From Pontixanthobacter luteolus (GTDB lineage Bacteria; Pseudomonadota; Alphaproteobacteria; Sphingomonadales; Sphingomonadaceae), in assembly GCF_009828095.1 (NCBI RefSeq), contig NZ_WTYP01000001.1, positions 682,001 through 746,000 of the forward strand: a stretch of 64,000 bases of DNA, read 5' to 3'. A program made the position numbers and the translations under genes. Numbering within the stretch: the first letter of the stretch is position 1; each line of letters begins with the position of its first letter. The notes beneath the pieces are model-generated. The model did no database searches and was not told the origin of the DNA. It saw nothing but the letters and a program-made list of their open reading frames with translations. This document shows positions 20,082 through 29,676 of this stretch, one piece after another.

Positions 20082-20612
20082 ATGCAGATCTCAGAAGCAC
20101 AGAGCGATCTGAGCCGCGCCTATACGGGCGGCGGACCGGGTGTAATCATCTCGGGCCTGATCTGGACGGCGGCCTGGCTTGCTGAAACGCGCGCCGGGAT
20201 CGCGACCGGCTTTGGAGTGCTCTTTTTTGGCGGGATGCTGATCTATCCTGCGGCGCTGCTTGTGAACCGCGTATTTCTGAAGCGCGGGAAGGAAATGGCG
20301 GGCAATCCGGGCGGGCCGCTGGTGATGGAATCGACCATTGCGATGATCGCCGGTCTGTTCGCGGCGTGGCTCTTCCTGAATTACGATCTAGGTCTGGTCA
20401 TGCCGCTGTCGGCGATCATGGTCGGGACGCACTATTTTGCGTTCAGAACCGCCTATGGAGACAAGCTGTTCTGGCTGCTTGCTGCGCTTGTCACGGTCGC
20501 AGGCTTTGCCGGGATCTACAGCTTCGTACCGCTTCCCGACGGAGTGACATTGACGGTCGCGATTATCGAAGTGCTGTTCGGCGTGTTCCTGACATGGCGC
20601 AATCTTCGATGA
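20082..20612 (+). CDS. Multi-pass membrane protein of unknown function (DUF7010-like)
   Basis: 176 residues with five or six hydrophobic segments and few charged loops. The N-terminus (SEAQSDLSRAYTGGGPGVIISGLIWTA) is reminiscent of the DUF7010 family, from memory. It lies 25 bases after ligA with AGGGGGAA upstream of the ATG, so it may be read from the same transcript. No catalytic motif is seen. Confidence 0.7.
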   Translation: MQISEAQSDLSRAYTGGGPGVIISGLIWTAAWLAETRAGIATGFGVLFFGGMLIYPAALLVNRVFLKRGKEMAGNPGGPLVMESTIAMIAGLFAAWLFLNYDLGLVMPLSAIMVGTHYFAFRTAYGDKLFWLLAALVTVAGFAGIYSFVPLPDGVTLTVAIIEVLFGVFLTWRNLR

Positions 20613-20857
20613 GGCGGAGGGCGCGAAACAGCTGATCGCTGATCTCGTGTCCGAAAACCGCTGCAAATGCCGTGCCGGTAGTTGCTCAAGCGTAAGAGCC
20701 TCTGGCGACGACTGGCTGGAAAGTATTGGGGGCGGGCGCATTTGCAATGCAAGTTCCAATGATCCCCTGTTTAAAGCCAGACTTGGGATCTATGGTCACG
20801 CCGAACTTGCCGAAGGTTCGATCCTTGGCAATCCGGGATGAAAGGGCTGAACAGCTG

Positions 20858-21346
20858 ATGCTTACCGAAACACATCCGCAGGCGCTCCGTATTGCTGGCT
20901 TGCTGCGCGAACGGGGGGAGAAGATCGCTGTGGCCGACGGGGCGACAGGCGGGCTGATTGCGGCCTCGCTGCTAACCGTGCCGGGTGCGCTGGATTTCTT
21001 TGTCGGGGGCGGGGTGGTCTATTCCTTCCGCGCGCGGGACGTGCTTTTTGCCCAGCCGCGCGAAGCCTATCATGGGATGCGCGGCGCGAGCGAGGAATAC
21101 GCATTGCTACAGGCGCGGTCCATTCGCGACAATTTCGGGGCCGACTGGGGCATCGCCGAAAGCGGTTCGGTAGGGGGCAGCACACACCCGACTGGCGCCC
21201 CCGCCGGGCGCAGCTGTGTCGCCATCGTCAGCCCGGATGCAGAATTCGTGTCAGTATCCGAGACCGGCAGCAACGACCGGATTGCCAATATGGAGGATTT
21301 CACCCGCGCCGCATTGGCTGCGCTCGAAAAAGCACTGGCTGGCTGA
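20858..21346 (+). CDS. CinA C-terminal-domain protein (NMN amidohydrolase-like)
   Basis: 162 residues when started at the ATG at 20858; the frame is open further upstream but that part does not look like protein. The sequence VADGATGGLIAASLLTVPGA and FVGGGVVYSF match the stand-alone CinA C-terminal (PncC-like) domain, which deamidates nicotinamide mononucleotide. The usual AES-type residue is changed to ADG, and the GIAGP-like loop reads AESGSVGG, so catalysis is uncertain. The 245 bases before it contain no gene that I can support. Confidence 0.75.
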   Translation: MLTETHPQALRIAGLLRERGEKIAVADGATGGLIAASLLTVPGALDFFVGGGVVYSFRARDVLFAQPREAYHGMRGASEEYALLQARSIRDNFGADWGIAESGSVGGSTHPTGAPAGRSCVAIVSPDAEFVSVSETGSNDRIANMEDFTRAALAALEKALAG

Positions 21347-21380
21347 TCGGCTGACTGCCGGGCGGGTTGAAGGACCCGCG

Positions 21381-22052
21381 TCAGTCGTTGGGCATGAGGT
21401 GAATCTCGCGGATAGCGGAGGTTTCAGGCTGCTCGACCGCGAACATCACCGCGTTTGCGACATCTTCGGGCTGGAGTTTTTCCGGCTTTGGTTCGTCGAA
21501 GAACGGCGTGTTGACCATTCCCGGCGAAATCACCGTGCAGCGCCCGCCGAATTCGCGCATTTCCTCTGCCAGATTACCGGCAAATCCGTGCACGAACCAT
21601 TTGGTCGCGCTGTAGATCGAGCCTTTGAAATGCTCCCGGCCCGCCTTGGAACCGGTGACGACGAAATGTCCCTTGGTCTTGCGCAGTTCAGGCAAGGATG
21701 CGTGAGCTGTATAAAGCACCGCGAGAATGTTCAGGTGGATCATGTCGTGCCATTCGTCGGGATCGCCCTTTTCCACGCCGGGTGTGTTTACCCCGGTGCC
21801 AGCATTGGCAAACACGGCATCGAGGCCGCCGAATTTTGCAACGGTCTGGTCCACTGCGTCTTTCACCGCAGCCCGGTCTGTCACATCGCATTCGACAGCC
21901 AGCGCGCAATCGCCGATTTCATCCGCCAGCTGGTCAAGCTTGTCTTTCGAACGGGCGAGCAGGGCGACGTTCCAGCCTGCTTTGGCAGCGGCGCGTGCGG
22001 TGGCGGCGCCGATGCCGGTGGATGCGCCGGTGATGAGAAGTGTCTTGGTCAT
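21381..22052 (-). CDS. Short-chain dehydrogenase/reductase
   Basis: 223-residue classical SDR. The cofactor motif TGASTGIG is at residues 8-15, NAG follows near 83, and the catalytic Ser135, Tyr147 and Lys151 (YSATK) are in place. An Arg after the second strand (LLARS) suggests NADP(H). The C-terminus FDEPKPEKLQPEDVANAVMF is typical of the YdfG-like subgroup. The substrate is not predictable. It is convergent with the CinA-like gene. Confidence 0.88.
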   Translation of the reverse strand: MTKTLLITGASTGIGAATARAAAKAGWNVALLARSKDKLDQLADEIGDCALAVECDVTDRAAVKDAVDQTVAKFGGLDAVFANAGTGVNTPGVEKGDPDEWHDMIHLNILAVLYTAHASLPELRKTKGHFVVTGSKAGREHFKGSIYSATKWFVHGFAGNLAEEMREFGGRCTVISPGMVNTPFFDEPKPEKLQPEDVANAVMFAVEQPETSAIREIHLMPND

Positions 22053-22145
22053 GAAAAGCTCGCTGGTTTGATGTGATCGGTTACATCATCAAACCCTGCG
22101 GGCGGCTGCGGTTCCTGATCCTGTGCTGCGAAGGCGCGGGGGAAC

Positions 22146-22967
22146 CTAGTTTACGGCAGCTTCGCCCGTAACCGTTTCGCCCTGCCGGCTGGTGACCTTG
22201 CGGAATTCTTGCTTGTAGCGCGGATGCTCGGTTCCCATCCAACGGTCCCACCAGGTGAAATACAGCCCGAAATTATAATTGCCGCTGGAATGGTGGAGGT
22301 CGTGATGCGTGGTCGTGTTCCACCACTGAGTGACGCGGTTATCGACCCAGCCCCGCGGATAAATCTCGATGCCCGCATGGCCAATCACGTTGCGGATGAT
22401 CATGTGCCACAGGAACAGGAAGATCGCGAAACCGACATAGGTGATGCCCAGCAGGCTGGTTGCGAGCAGGAACAGGGGCACGAAGGCAGCCTCCGTAATC
22501 GCCTCCCAAGTGCTGAAGCTGTAGGCTGCCCACGGCGTGGGGGTGCGCGATTTGTGATGATGCAGGTGGGTCGCCTTGAACAGCTTACGGTGATGCAGGC
22601 CGCGGTGCATCCAATAGAAATACGCATCATGCGCGATCACCATCACTGCGGTCTGCCAGGCCAGGGTGAGAATCGAGAATTCCTGGATCGTGAAGTTGAC
22701 CAGCCCGTATTCGCGCATAACCAGCGTGCTGATGGTGGTTACTCCGAAGAAGAACACAGTGCGGATGGAGGAGAAGAACTCGCGCGTGTAATCCTGCCGT
22801 TTCGCCCGGCGGTTCTGGATACGGCGGACTTCCAGCCAACGCCCGCCTGCCCACAGGATCGCGGTGAGCACGCCCGCCGCGATCAGGTACCGCGACAGGT
22901 CGAAATACATCGCGTGCATCATGTGCTCGCCGATTTTGCTTAGAAGTGTCTGCTGCGCCGCGTTCAT
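22146..22967 (-). CDS. Sterol desaturase / fatty acid hydroxylase family membrane protein
   Basis: 273-residue di-iron membrane oxygenase. The histidine clusters are visible: HDAYFYWMHRGLHH, HLHHHKS and HHDLHHS. There are several hydrophobic segments, and the protein would sit in the inner membrane with its metal site on the cytoplasmic face. The ATG is preceded by AGGAG (in reverse sense). The substrate may be a fatty acid, sterol-like lipid or carotenoid; nothing here decides between them. Confidence 0.88.
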   Translation of the reverse strand: MNAAQQTLLSKIGEHMMHAMYFDLSRYLIAAGVLTAILWAGGRWLEVRRIQNRRAKRQDYTREFFSSIRTVFFFGVTTISTLVMREYGLVNFTIQEFSILTLAWQTAVMVIAHDAYFYWMHRGLHHRKLFKATHLHHHKSRTPTPWAAYSFSTWEAITEAAFVPLFLLATSLLGITYVGFAIFLFLWHMIIRNVIGHAGIEIYPRGWVDNRVTQWWNTTTHHDLHHSSGNYNFGLYFTWWDRWMGTEHPRYKQEFRKVTSRQGETVTGEAAVN

Positions 22968-23046
22968 TGATTGCTCCTGTAGGCATCCTGCGCGGTTAAT
23001 CCTGAAAACTCAATGAAGAACGCCGGTCTGGCAGTTGCGGCGCCGT

Positions 23047-23754
23047 TCATTGTTCCAGCGGCGGAACCCATTTCATCACCCCGCCGGCAAAGGGTGTCCA
23101 CCAGCCGGTCCTGATGCCGGCCTGCGCCAGAGTGTCGCTGACCCACTGATTGCAGGTGTTGCCGATGTGATAGGTGCCCGGCGCATCGTAGAACACGTCC
23201 TGCCCGCCATAGCCGGGATATCGCTCGCGGTTGGCAACGGGCAGGACATTCTTCTCCACCGCGCCGACAAGGCGCGCATATTGCGCGCGGCTGATGGTCA
23301 GCGGGCGAATGTTGGATGCAGGGGCGGGGCGCACATAATGGGCGATATGCAGCAAACCATCACCGCCGGTTGCCGCGCCGATGACCGTGGACGGCGTTAT
23401 GTCGGCCCATGCGGGCGTGTTTAGGAAAACCTCGCGCTCTCCCCAACTAACAGAGACGTGGGTGTAACCGGCCAGATCGAATTTCAGATCGCTGGTCGGG
23501 AAATGGGTGCGCCAGTTCTTCTGATCGGTGATCGCCGGCATCACGATTGCGGTGTGGACACCGTTGGTCTCGATCAGGATTGTCACCCCGTCATCGGCCT
23601 CTTGCCAATCGGCGTTGCGGGGGACGGAGCTGCCGATCCAGGCGCTGGCCATGAACAGCCCGGCCACCAGCGCAAGCCAGGCGGCGGAGTTGCGCGCTAT
23701 GCCTAGGGCCGTTTTCAGCCGGTTGTCCGCTTGCGCAGCCACAATATTGACCAA
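23047..23754 (-). CDS. DUF2459 / TIGR02117-family protein
   Basis: 235 residues with one N-terminal membrane segment (about 24-43) and a globular part facing the periplasm. Conserved-looking motifs are ETNGVHTAIVMP, SWGERE, YHIGNTCNQWV and a Trp/Phe-rich end, which fit the DUF2459 family (from memory). A conserved Cys-Asn-x-Trp and the upstream His could form a hydrolase-like site, but no activity is established here. The start overlaps the end of prmA by 40 bases, so it belongs to the minus-strand overlapping chain. Confidence 0.8.
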   Translation of the reverse strand: MVNIVAAQADNRLKTALGIARNSAAWLALVAGLFMASAWIGSSVPRNADWQEADDGVTILIETNGVHTAIVMPAITDQKNWRTHFPTSDLKFDLAGYTHVSVSWGEREVFLNTPAWADITPSTVIGAATGGDGLLHIAHYVRPAPASNIRPLTISRAQYARLVGAVEKNVLPVANRERYPGYGGQDVFYDAPGTYHIGNTCNQWVSDTLAQAGIRTGWWTPFAGGVMKWVPPLEQ

Positions 23755-24626
23755 TCCCCGTTTACCAGCCGCTTGGCGAGGCGGAAGCCTGCGCGCCTGT
23801 AAGCCCGCCGCACGTTTTGCTCCTGCTCTGTAAGCAGTCCGGCCAGCAGGATATGCCCGCCAGCAGGCACGCTGGCTGCAAAGCCGGGGGCAAGTTCCAC
23901 CAGCGGCCCGGCCAGAATGTTCGCGATCAGTACATCGTATGGGCCGCGCGCCTGCAGCAGCGGATGCTCCATCCCGTCGGCTATGATCATGGTCAATTCG
24001 CCCGCGCGGTGCCCCATGACAAAACCGTTCGCTTCCGCATTACTTTCCACCACACCGGTGCAGACCGGATCGATATCGCTGGCGGTCGCGTGGGCGCGGG
24101 GCCACAGATCGAGCGCGGCAAAGGCCAGCAGTCCGGTGCCGGTCCCGATGTCCGCCACATTGCGCGCAGTTACGCCGCTGCTTTTCATCAAGGTAAGCAT
24201 CGCGAGACATCCGGCGGTCGTTTCATGCTGTCCGGTGCCGAAAGCCTGGCTGGCGGGGATCACGAAACTGGTCAGGTCCCCGTCTTCGCTGGGCGGGTGA
24301 TCGGGGGTGTGGACGTGGAACCGGCCGGCGGTGATCGGTTCGACTCCCTCCTGACTAAGTGTCAGCCAGTCCTGATCTTCCAGTTTCTCGACCGAAAGTG
24401 CGGGGGCCTGACCGGCGAACAACGCCTTGATCGCCTGTTTGTCGGCGGCGCCGGGCTTGCGCGGATACCACGCCTCGAGCATCCAGTCGTCGGGTTGATC
24501 GTCTGCGATTTCGCAGCCGGATAGAACTACTTCGGGGTCCCAGTCGAGCGCGTCGTCATGCGCCAGCAAAGCGCCCTGGATCAGCGGCTTCTTGCCGTAG
24601 GCGGTGACCTTCCAGCTATCCGCCAT
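23715..24626 (-). CDS. prmA: Ribosomal protein L11 methyltransferase
   Basis: SAM-dependent enzyme trimethylating ribosomal protein L11. 303 residues from the ATG at 24626; the frame is open further upstream inside the neighbouring gene, but MADSWKVTAYG is the natural family-like start. Motifs: QAFGTGQHETT, DIGTGTGLLAFAA, ASDIDP and the NILAGPL motif typical of PrmA. The start overlaps the stop of the metallo-beta-lactamase gene by 11 bases, and the end overlaps the DUF2459 gene. Confidence 0.93.
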   Translation of the reverse strand: MADSWKVTAYGKKPLIQGALLAHDDALDWDPEVVLSGCEIADDQPDDWMLEAWYPRKPGAADKQAIKALFAGQAPALSVEKLEDQDWLTLSQEGVEPITAGRFHVHTPDHPPSEDGDLTSFVIPASQAFGTGQHETTAGCLAMLTLMKSSGVTARNVADIGTGTGLLAFAALDLWPRAHATASDIDPVCTGVVESNAEANGFVMGHRAGELTMIIADGMEHPLLQARGPYDVLIANILAGPLVELAPGFAASVPAGGHILLAGLLTEQEQNVRRAYRRAGFRLAKRLVNGDWSILWLRKRTTG

Positions 24627-25542
24627 TTGGTGCGCCCATTTCGCTGTCCAGCCGTTCATCGAGGCGCGTATTGATGCTGTCGGCATAGCGCTGGCAAGCG
24701 GACGGATCGACAAGCCCGTTGCCGCTTTCGATCCTGCGCACCATGTCACTTGCGGATGGATGCGGGGTCAGCAGAATCTCGCAATCAAGCGCGGCGACAC
24801 GGCCCAGCGCTTGCCGGTAATTGCCAAGATAGGCTGCGTGGTCGCTAAATTTGTAACCCTCGCGGCTCACGGGGGACAGGCTGTCGGCATAGACGATCGA
24901 CCGGCAATCGCTCCCCTCGCATGATCGCCATGCCCAGCTGAGCGCGCCGGGGCTGTGGCCCGGCGTTTCGATTGCGGTCAGTTCAAGGCTGCCTAGCGTG
25001 ATGACCTCGCCGTCCAGAACCAGAGTGTTGGCTGCGACCGGGGTCATCGGCTCGTGAGTGCCGTATTGCGGGTCATCCTCCGAAATGATGCCGCTGCCGA
25101 GCACCTCTGCCGCTTCCAGCGAGGTTACGACGCGCGCATTGGTCAGTGCCTGTATCGTCGCATGGCCGCCGACATGGTCGAAATGTTCGTGGCTGTGCAG
25201 CAGTATATCGATTGCTGCCGGATCGATGCCGAGCGAACGGATATTCGCCGCGATGACATCTGCGCCCGCCTCTGTTCCGCTGTCGATCAGAATGTGGCCC
25301 TCGTCACCCGTGATCAGGATTGCCGAGATGCCGCAGGTACCCACATAATAGGTTCCGCCGTGAATCTGAAACGGTGGGGCGGGTTTGTCCCAATTGTCCC
25401 ACCGTTCGCATTCAGCCGCCCAGGCGGCCTGGTCAGCGGGAATCTCCGTCAGGGCAGGAGAGTTGATCGCCGATGCGTTAGCGCATGAGGCGAGCAGGGA
25501 TGTTCCTGCCAAAAGAGCGAGCGAGGCGAGTTTAGCGTACAT
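24616..25542 (-). CDS. Subclass B3-type metallo-beta-lactamase-fold lipoprotein
   Basis: 308 residues from the ATG at 25542, where a lipoprotein signal with LLASC (Cys20) begins at once; ATGs at 25554 and 25560 are alternatives. The stretch TYYVGTCGISA then GHILIDSG is typical of B3 enzymes. Zinc ligands are complete: HEHFDH (His118, His120, Asp122, His123), His196 in TPGHSPG and His261 in TPHPS. It would hydrolyse beta-lactams or another ester/amide at the periplasmic face of a membrane; activity is inferred. It sits between an SDR gene and prmA with 11-base overlaps on both sides, which argues for a resident gene and against a recent cassette. Confidence 0.88.
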   Translation of the reverse strand: MYAKLASLALLAGTSLLASCANASAINSPALTEIPADQAAWAAECERWDNWDKPAPPFQIHGGTYYVGTCGISAILITGDEGHILIDSGTEAGADVIAANIRSLGIDPAAIDILLHSHEHFDHVGGHATIQALTNARVVTSLEAAEVLGSGIISEDDPQYGTHEPMTPVAANTLVLDGEVITLGSLELTAIETPGHSPGALSWAWRSCEGSDCRSIVYADSLSPVSREGYKFSDHAAYLGNYRQALGRVAALDCEILLTPHPSASDMVRRIESGNGLVDPSACQRYADSINTRLDERLDSEMGAPNGG

Positions 25543-26254
25543 AGCTGGCACCATTGGCATCGATTGTGGTCCCGGTCATGCTTTCCGGTGCGTCGAGCGC
25601 ACAATAAACCGCGATGTTGGCGATTTCGTCAGGCTGCGCCACACGGCCCAAGGGTATGTCTGCGAGCAGGCCGGGGCCGCCGCGGCTCTCCAGATAGTCG
25701 CCGGCCATCGCGGTGTCGGTAAATCCGGGCGTGATGGCAAAGCTGCAAATCCGGTCCTTGGCATAGGCGCGTGCGATGGTCTTGTGCATCGCCAGCATTC
25801 CGCCCTTGGCAGCTGCGTAATGCCAGTGTGCCGGGCTGTCGCCGCGGTGGCCAGCGCGGCTGGCGATGTGCACGATCCGGCCCGGAACGCCGCGTTCCTG
25901 CCAGTGGCGCACGGCAAAGCGCGAAAGCTGCGCGGATGCAGTCAGATTGATGCGCAGTGTTTCCTCCCACGCGTCGAGCCATTCGATATCCGAACAGTCG
26001 AGCGGGCATCCCTTGAACAGTCCGGCATTGTTGATCAGCACATCGATGGTGCCGCCGGATTTTTCCAGCGCTTCCTGCCACAATATCTGCGGTGCAGGCG
26101 GCTGGGCAAAGTCCGCGCCGAGGGTGCCGGAGCCCGATGCCTTGCTGGCGTGCCCGACAACCTTGATCGATTCTGCAGAGGGTCTTGCTTCAAGCTGGCT
26201 GCGGATCGCCGCGCCGATGCCGCGGCTCGATCCGGTAAGTAAGATGTGCGTCAT
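25532..26254 (-). CDS. Short-chain dehydrogenase/reductase (FabG-like)
   Basis: 240 residues from the ATG at 26254 (MTHILLTGSSRGIG); the frame is open 36 bases further but the glycine motif would then be displaced. NNAG, a Ser in HIASRAG and the YAAAK catalytic pair are present, as is the C-terminal GTTIDANG that resembles FabG-type reductases. It is first in the overlapping minus-strand chain with the B3 lactamase, prmA and DUF2459 genes, and diverges from sdhC. The substrate is unknown. Confidence 0.88.
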   Translation of the reverse strand: MTHILLTGSSRGIGAAIRSQLEARPSAESIKVVGHASKASGSGTLGADFAQPPAPQILWQEALEKSGGTIDVLINNAGLFKGCPLDCSDIEWLDAWEETLRINLTASAQLSRFAVRHWQERGVPGRIVHIASRAGHRGDSPAHWHYAAAKGGMLAMHKTIARAYAKDRICSFAITPGFTDTAMAGDYLESRGGPGLLADIPLGRVAQPDEIANIAVYCALDAPESMTGTTIDANGASYVR

Positions 26255-26392
26255 GCAAACCCTATCCGAAAATTTGCAAGGGAAGTCCACGCTGTCTGCC
26301 TTGTTTCATGCACACATTGCGCTAAGGGGATGGGCTCACGTCGCGCTGCGCAGGCGATGCGCGGGGCAAACAGGGACTTACCGGATAGGCTT

Positions 26393-26827
26393 ATGTCGAA
26401 CAGACCACTCTCACCGCACCTCTCGATCTGGAAATGGGGCCCGCACATGCTGGTCTCGATCCTTCACCGCGTTACCGGTGACGGGATGGCGATTGTCGGC
26501 CTTGGCATCTTGCTCTGGTGGCTCGGTGCGCTGGCCAGCGGCCCGGAAGCCTATGCGACTTTCCAGGGCTGGGTCTGGGCCGATTTCGGCGCGCTGAGTT
26601 TTAGCGGTGCAGAGATCCTGTCCTCGATCGTGAAGATCCTGCTCAAAATCGTGCTGATTGGCCTGTCCTGGGCATTCTTCACGCACCTTTGTTCCGGTCT
26701 GCGCCACTTCGTGCTGGATATCGGCGCGGGGTATGAACTGGACGCAAACCGCATGTGGTCCATCGCCAGCCCGATCATCGCCATTCTGCTGACCGCCGCC
26801 TTCTGGGCCGCGATCATCCTGCTCTGA
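26393..26827 (+). CDS. sdhC: Succinate dehydrogenase cytochrome b556 subunit
   Basis: Membrane anchor of complex II. 144 residues from the ATG at 26393 (MSNRPLSPHLSIWKW), which matches the conserved SdhC start; the open frame before it is not conserved in style. Motif SPHLSIWKWGPHMLVSILHR and the haem-ligand region HLCSGLRHFVLD are present, with three membrane helices. First gene of sdhC-sdhD-sdhA. Confidence 0.96.
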   Translation: MSNRPLSPHLSIWKWGPHMLVSILHRVTGDGMAIVGLGILLWWLGALASGPEAYATFQGWVWADFGALSFSGAEILSSIVKILLKIVLIGLSWAFFTHLCSGLRHFVLDIGAGYELDANRMWSIASPIIAILLTAAFWAAIILL

Positions 26828-26838
26828 GGAATTGAACC

Positions 26839-27225
26839 ATGGGTAACGGAACCTCCATCGGTAAAGTGCGCGGGCTCGGCTCTGCACACGAGGGCGCGCA
26901 TCACTGGCTGGTCCAGCGCTTCACCGCGATCGGCAATGTCGTGCTGAGCATCTGGCTGATGGCCAGCTTCATCCTGCTGCCTGACCTGTCTTACGAGACG
27001 GTCAGTTCCTATCTGGCGGGACCGATCCCGGCGACTGCGATGGTGCTGCTGATCATCAGCGTATTCTGGCACGCGCGCCTCGGTCTGCAGGTTCTGGTCG
27101 AAGATTACGTTCACACGGCGGGCAACAAGTTCGGCGTGCTCGCACTTCTCAATCTCGCAACGCTTGGCGGAGCCGCATTCGGTATCTTCTGCGTTGTCCG
27201 TCTCGCTCTCGGAGGAGCCGCATAA
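26839..27225 (+). CDS. sdhD: Succinate dehydrogenase hydrophobic membrane anchor subunit
   Basis: 128 residues with three membrane helices. The start GKVRGLGSAHEGAHHWLVQR is the typical alphaproteobacterial SdhD signature, and HARLGLQVLVEDYVH carries the haem-side histidine and conserved quinone-side residues. It lies 11 bases after sdhC and its stop directly precedes the sdhA ATG. Confidence 0.96.
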   Translation: MGNGTSIGKVRGLGSAHEGAHHWLVQRFTAIGNVVLSIWLMASFILLPDLSYETVSSYLAGPIPATAMVLLIISVFWHARLGLQVLVEDYVHTAGNKFGVLALLNLATLGGAAFGIFCVVRLALGGAA

Positions 27226-29049
27226 ATGGCTGACGCCGCATCACAAGCACCGGCTTACAAGATCATCGACCACCTCTATGACGTCGTCGTCGTGGGGGCT
27301 GGCGGTTCGGGCCTGCGCGCCACCATGGGCAGCGCGGAAGCCGGTCTTAAGACCGCCAATATCTCCAAGGTTTTCCCGACCCGTTCGCACACGGTTGCAG
27401 CGCAGGGCGGCATTGCTGCCTCGCTCGGCAACAACACGCCGGACCATTGGTCGTGGCACATGTACGACACCGTAAAGGGTGCCGATTGGCTGGGCGACCA
27501 GGACGCAATCGAATATCTCGCGCGGGAAGCGCCAGCGGCGGTTTACGAACTGGAGCACGCAGGCGTTCCGTTTTCGCGCAATGAAGACGGCACCATCTAT
27601 CAGCGCCCGTTTGGTGGCCACATGCAGAACATGGGCGAGGGGCCTCCCGTCCAGCGCACCTGTGCCGCAGCCGACCGTACCGGTCACGCCATGCTGCACG
27701 CGCTGTATCAGCAGAGCCTGAAATACGATGCGGACTTCTTCATCGAATACTTTGCGCTCGACCTGATCATGAACGAAGGCCGCTGCGTCGGCGTGATCGC
27801 GATGTGTCTGGACGATGGATCGATCCACCGTTTCCGTGCGCAGAACGTCGTGCTGGCAACCGGCGGTTATGGTCGCTGCTATTTCACTGCGACCTCCGCA
27901 CACACCTGCACCGGTGATGGCGGCGGCATGGTGCTGCGCGCCGGACTGCCTTTGCAGGACATGGAATTCGTGCAGTTCCACCCGACCGGTATCTACGGCG
28001 CAGGCGTGCTGATCACCGAGGGTGCCCGCGGCGAAGGCGGTTACCTCACCAACTCCGAAGGCGAGCGTTTCATGGAGCGCTATGCCCCGTCGGCCAAAGA
28101 CCTCGCATCGCGCGATGTCGTCAGCCGTTCGATGGCGCTGGAAATGCGCGAAGGACGCGGTGTTGGCCCCGATGGCGATCACATTTATCTGCACCTCGAT
28201 CACATCGATCCGAAGGTTCTGGCGGAACGTCTGCCGGGCATCACCGAAAGCGGCAAGATTTTCGCCGGTGTCGACCTGACCCGGCAGCCGCTGCCGGTAA
28301 CCCCGACAGTCCATTACAATATGGGCGGTATCCCCTGTAACTATCACGGTGAAGTCGTTACCATCGGCGCAGACGGAAACCCCGATACGGTGGTTCCGGG
28401 CCTGTTTGCTGTGGGCGAGGCTGCCTGTGTTTCGGTACACGGCGCAAACCGCCTCGGTTCGAACTCGCTGATCGACCTCGTGGTGTTTGGCCGCGCGACC
28501 GGTCACCGCCTGAAGGAAATTACCAAGGCTGGTGCGGCGCAGGCCGAACTGCCCAAGGACAGCGCCGATCTTGCGCTTGGCCGTCTGGATCATTTCCGTC
28601 ACGCGGATGGCGGATCGCCAACTGCGGAAATCCGTGCCGACATGCAGAAGACAATGCAGAAACACGCTGCCGTTTTCCGTGACAGCGCGCTGATGTCGGA
28701 AGGCGTCAAGCAGCTTGCCGATACCTACAAGAAGATGGACGACATCAAGGTGTCGGATCGTTCGCTGATCTGGAACAGCGACCTTATCGAAACGCTGGAA
28801 CTCGACAATCTGATTGCTCAGGCAAGCGTGACCATGTCGTCGGCTGAAAACCGCAAGGAAAGCCGCGGCGCCCACGCGCACGAGGATTTCCCCGATCGCG
28901 ATGATGCCAACTGGATGAAGCACACTGCAGCCTGGTTCAACGGCTGGGGCGGCAAGGGCGGCGAGGTCAAGATCGACTACCGCCCGGTCCACGAATACAC
29001 GCTCACCGACGATGCGGAATACATCAAGCCGAAGAAGCGGGTATACTGA
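27226..29049 (+). CDS. sdhA: Succinate dehydrogenase flavoprotein subunit
   Basis: 607 residues, the catalytic subunit linking the TCA cycle and respiration. The dinucleotide-binding GAGGSGLRA, the covalent-FAD histidine in [10 protein letters not shown], the substrate-loop [10 protein letters not shown] and [19 protein letters not shown] are all present. The C-terminus [10 protein letters not shown] is also family-typical. The ATG follows the sdhD stop without a gap. The iron-sulphur subunit sdhB, which usually follows, is not present: the next gene is an unrelated membrane protein. Confidence 0.98.
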   Translation: MADAASQAPAYKIIDHLYDVVVVGAGGSGLRATMGSAEAGLKTANISKVFPTRSHTVAAQGGIAASLGNNTPDHWSWHMYDTVKGADWLGDQDAIEYLAREAPAAVYELEHAGVPFSRNEDGTIYQRPFGGHMQNMGEGPPVQRTCAAADRTGHAMLHALYQQSLKYDADFFIEYFALDLIMNEGRCVGVIAMCLDDGSIHRFRAQNVVLATGGYGRCYFTATSAHTCTGDGGGMVLRAGLPLQDMEFVQFHPTGIYGAGVLITEGARGEGGYLTNSEGERFMERYAPSAKDLASRDVVSRSMALEMREGRGVGPDGDHIYLHLDHIDPKVLAERLPGITESGKIFAGVDLTRQPLPVTPTVHYNMGGIPCNYHGEVVTIGADGNPDTVVPGLFAVGEAACVSVHGANRLGSNSLIDLVVFGRATGHRLKEITKAGAAQAELPKDSADLALGRLDHFRHADGGSPTAEIRADMQKTMQKHAAVFRDSALMSEGVKQLADTYKKMDDIKVSDRSLIWNSDLIETLELDNLIAQASVTMSSAENRKESRGAHAHEDFPDRDDANWMKHTAAWFNGWGGKGGEVKIDYRPVHEYTLTDDAEYIKPKKRVY

Positions 29050-29096
29050 TCCTTGGCTAATCGCTTGTCTGATGCTGCCCACACGGCAAACATGTC

Positions 29097-29624
29097 GTGA
29101 AATCGGGCAGGAAGGCGGCGCTTGAAAAACGCCTTGCTGGATACTGGCGGATGGAAGTCGCGAATGCCGTGTTCATTCCGTCAGCAATGCTGTTTGTTGC
29201 TATCTCGGAGGACACCCGGATCGGGCTCTTGTCGGGCATCGCAATCATCCCGATGTCCGTGCTGCTGCTGCTAGGCGGGTTTTACTGGCGCGGCAAAATG
29301 TTGAAGATGCAAGGCAGGCCCGGCCCTCTTCGCCAGGTCCTTGCATGGGCGGACAGGCTGCAATGGATCCTGCTAATCTTGGTGATAGCGGCAGGTATCG
29401 CGGTCGCGGCGGCGTGGGTATCACCTGCCATTTCAGCGTCGCTTGCTGATCGCATATGCGCCACGCTAGCCGCGGTTCTGGCCGGGCTCGAATACATCAA
29501 TTACTACCACCGGCAGCTCCAGCATTTCGATCATTTTTCAGATTTGAAAAAGCTTTTCTCGGGCCAGGGCTTTCGCCCTGCGCAAATGGCTGTCGACCTC
29601 AAGCGTTTCCGCAAAGCAGGCTAA
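29097..29624 (+). CDS. Hypothetical four-helix membrane protein
   Basis: 175 residues from GTG at 29097; an ATG at 29151 is an alternative start. It has about four hydrophobic segments and a C-terminal YYHRQLQHFDHFSDLKKLF region followed by a basic tail. I do not recognise the family. It takes the place after sdhA where sdhB would be expected. Its role is unknown. Confidence 0.65.
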   Translation: MKSGRKAALEKRLAGYWRMEVANAVFIPSAMLFVAISEDTRIGLLSGIAIIPMSVLLLLGGFYWRGKMLKMQGRPGPLRQVLAWADRLQWILLILVIAAGIAVAAAWVSPAISASLADRICATLAAVLAGLEYINYYHRQLQHFDHFSDLKKLFSGQGFRPAQMAVDLKRFRKAG

Positions 29625-29676
29625 CACCTCATGTCGTTCGACGAGCGGCAATGTGCGTTCATCCAGGCTTCATGTT

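Noticed and set aside
20613-20857. Gene or N-terminal extension before the CinA-like protein
   Set aside because: The in-frame extension up to 20726 lacks protein-like conservation, and the CinA domain begins right after the ATG at 20858.
27241-29082. 613-residue open frame on the minus strand
   Set aside because: Antisense shadow of sdhA with no recognisable motif.
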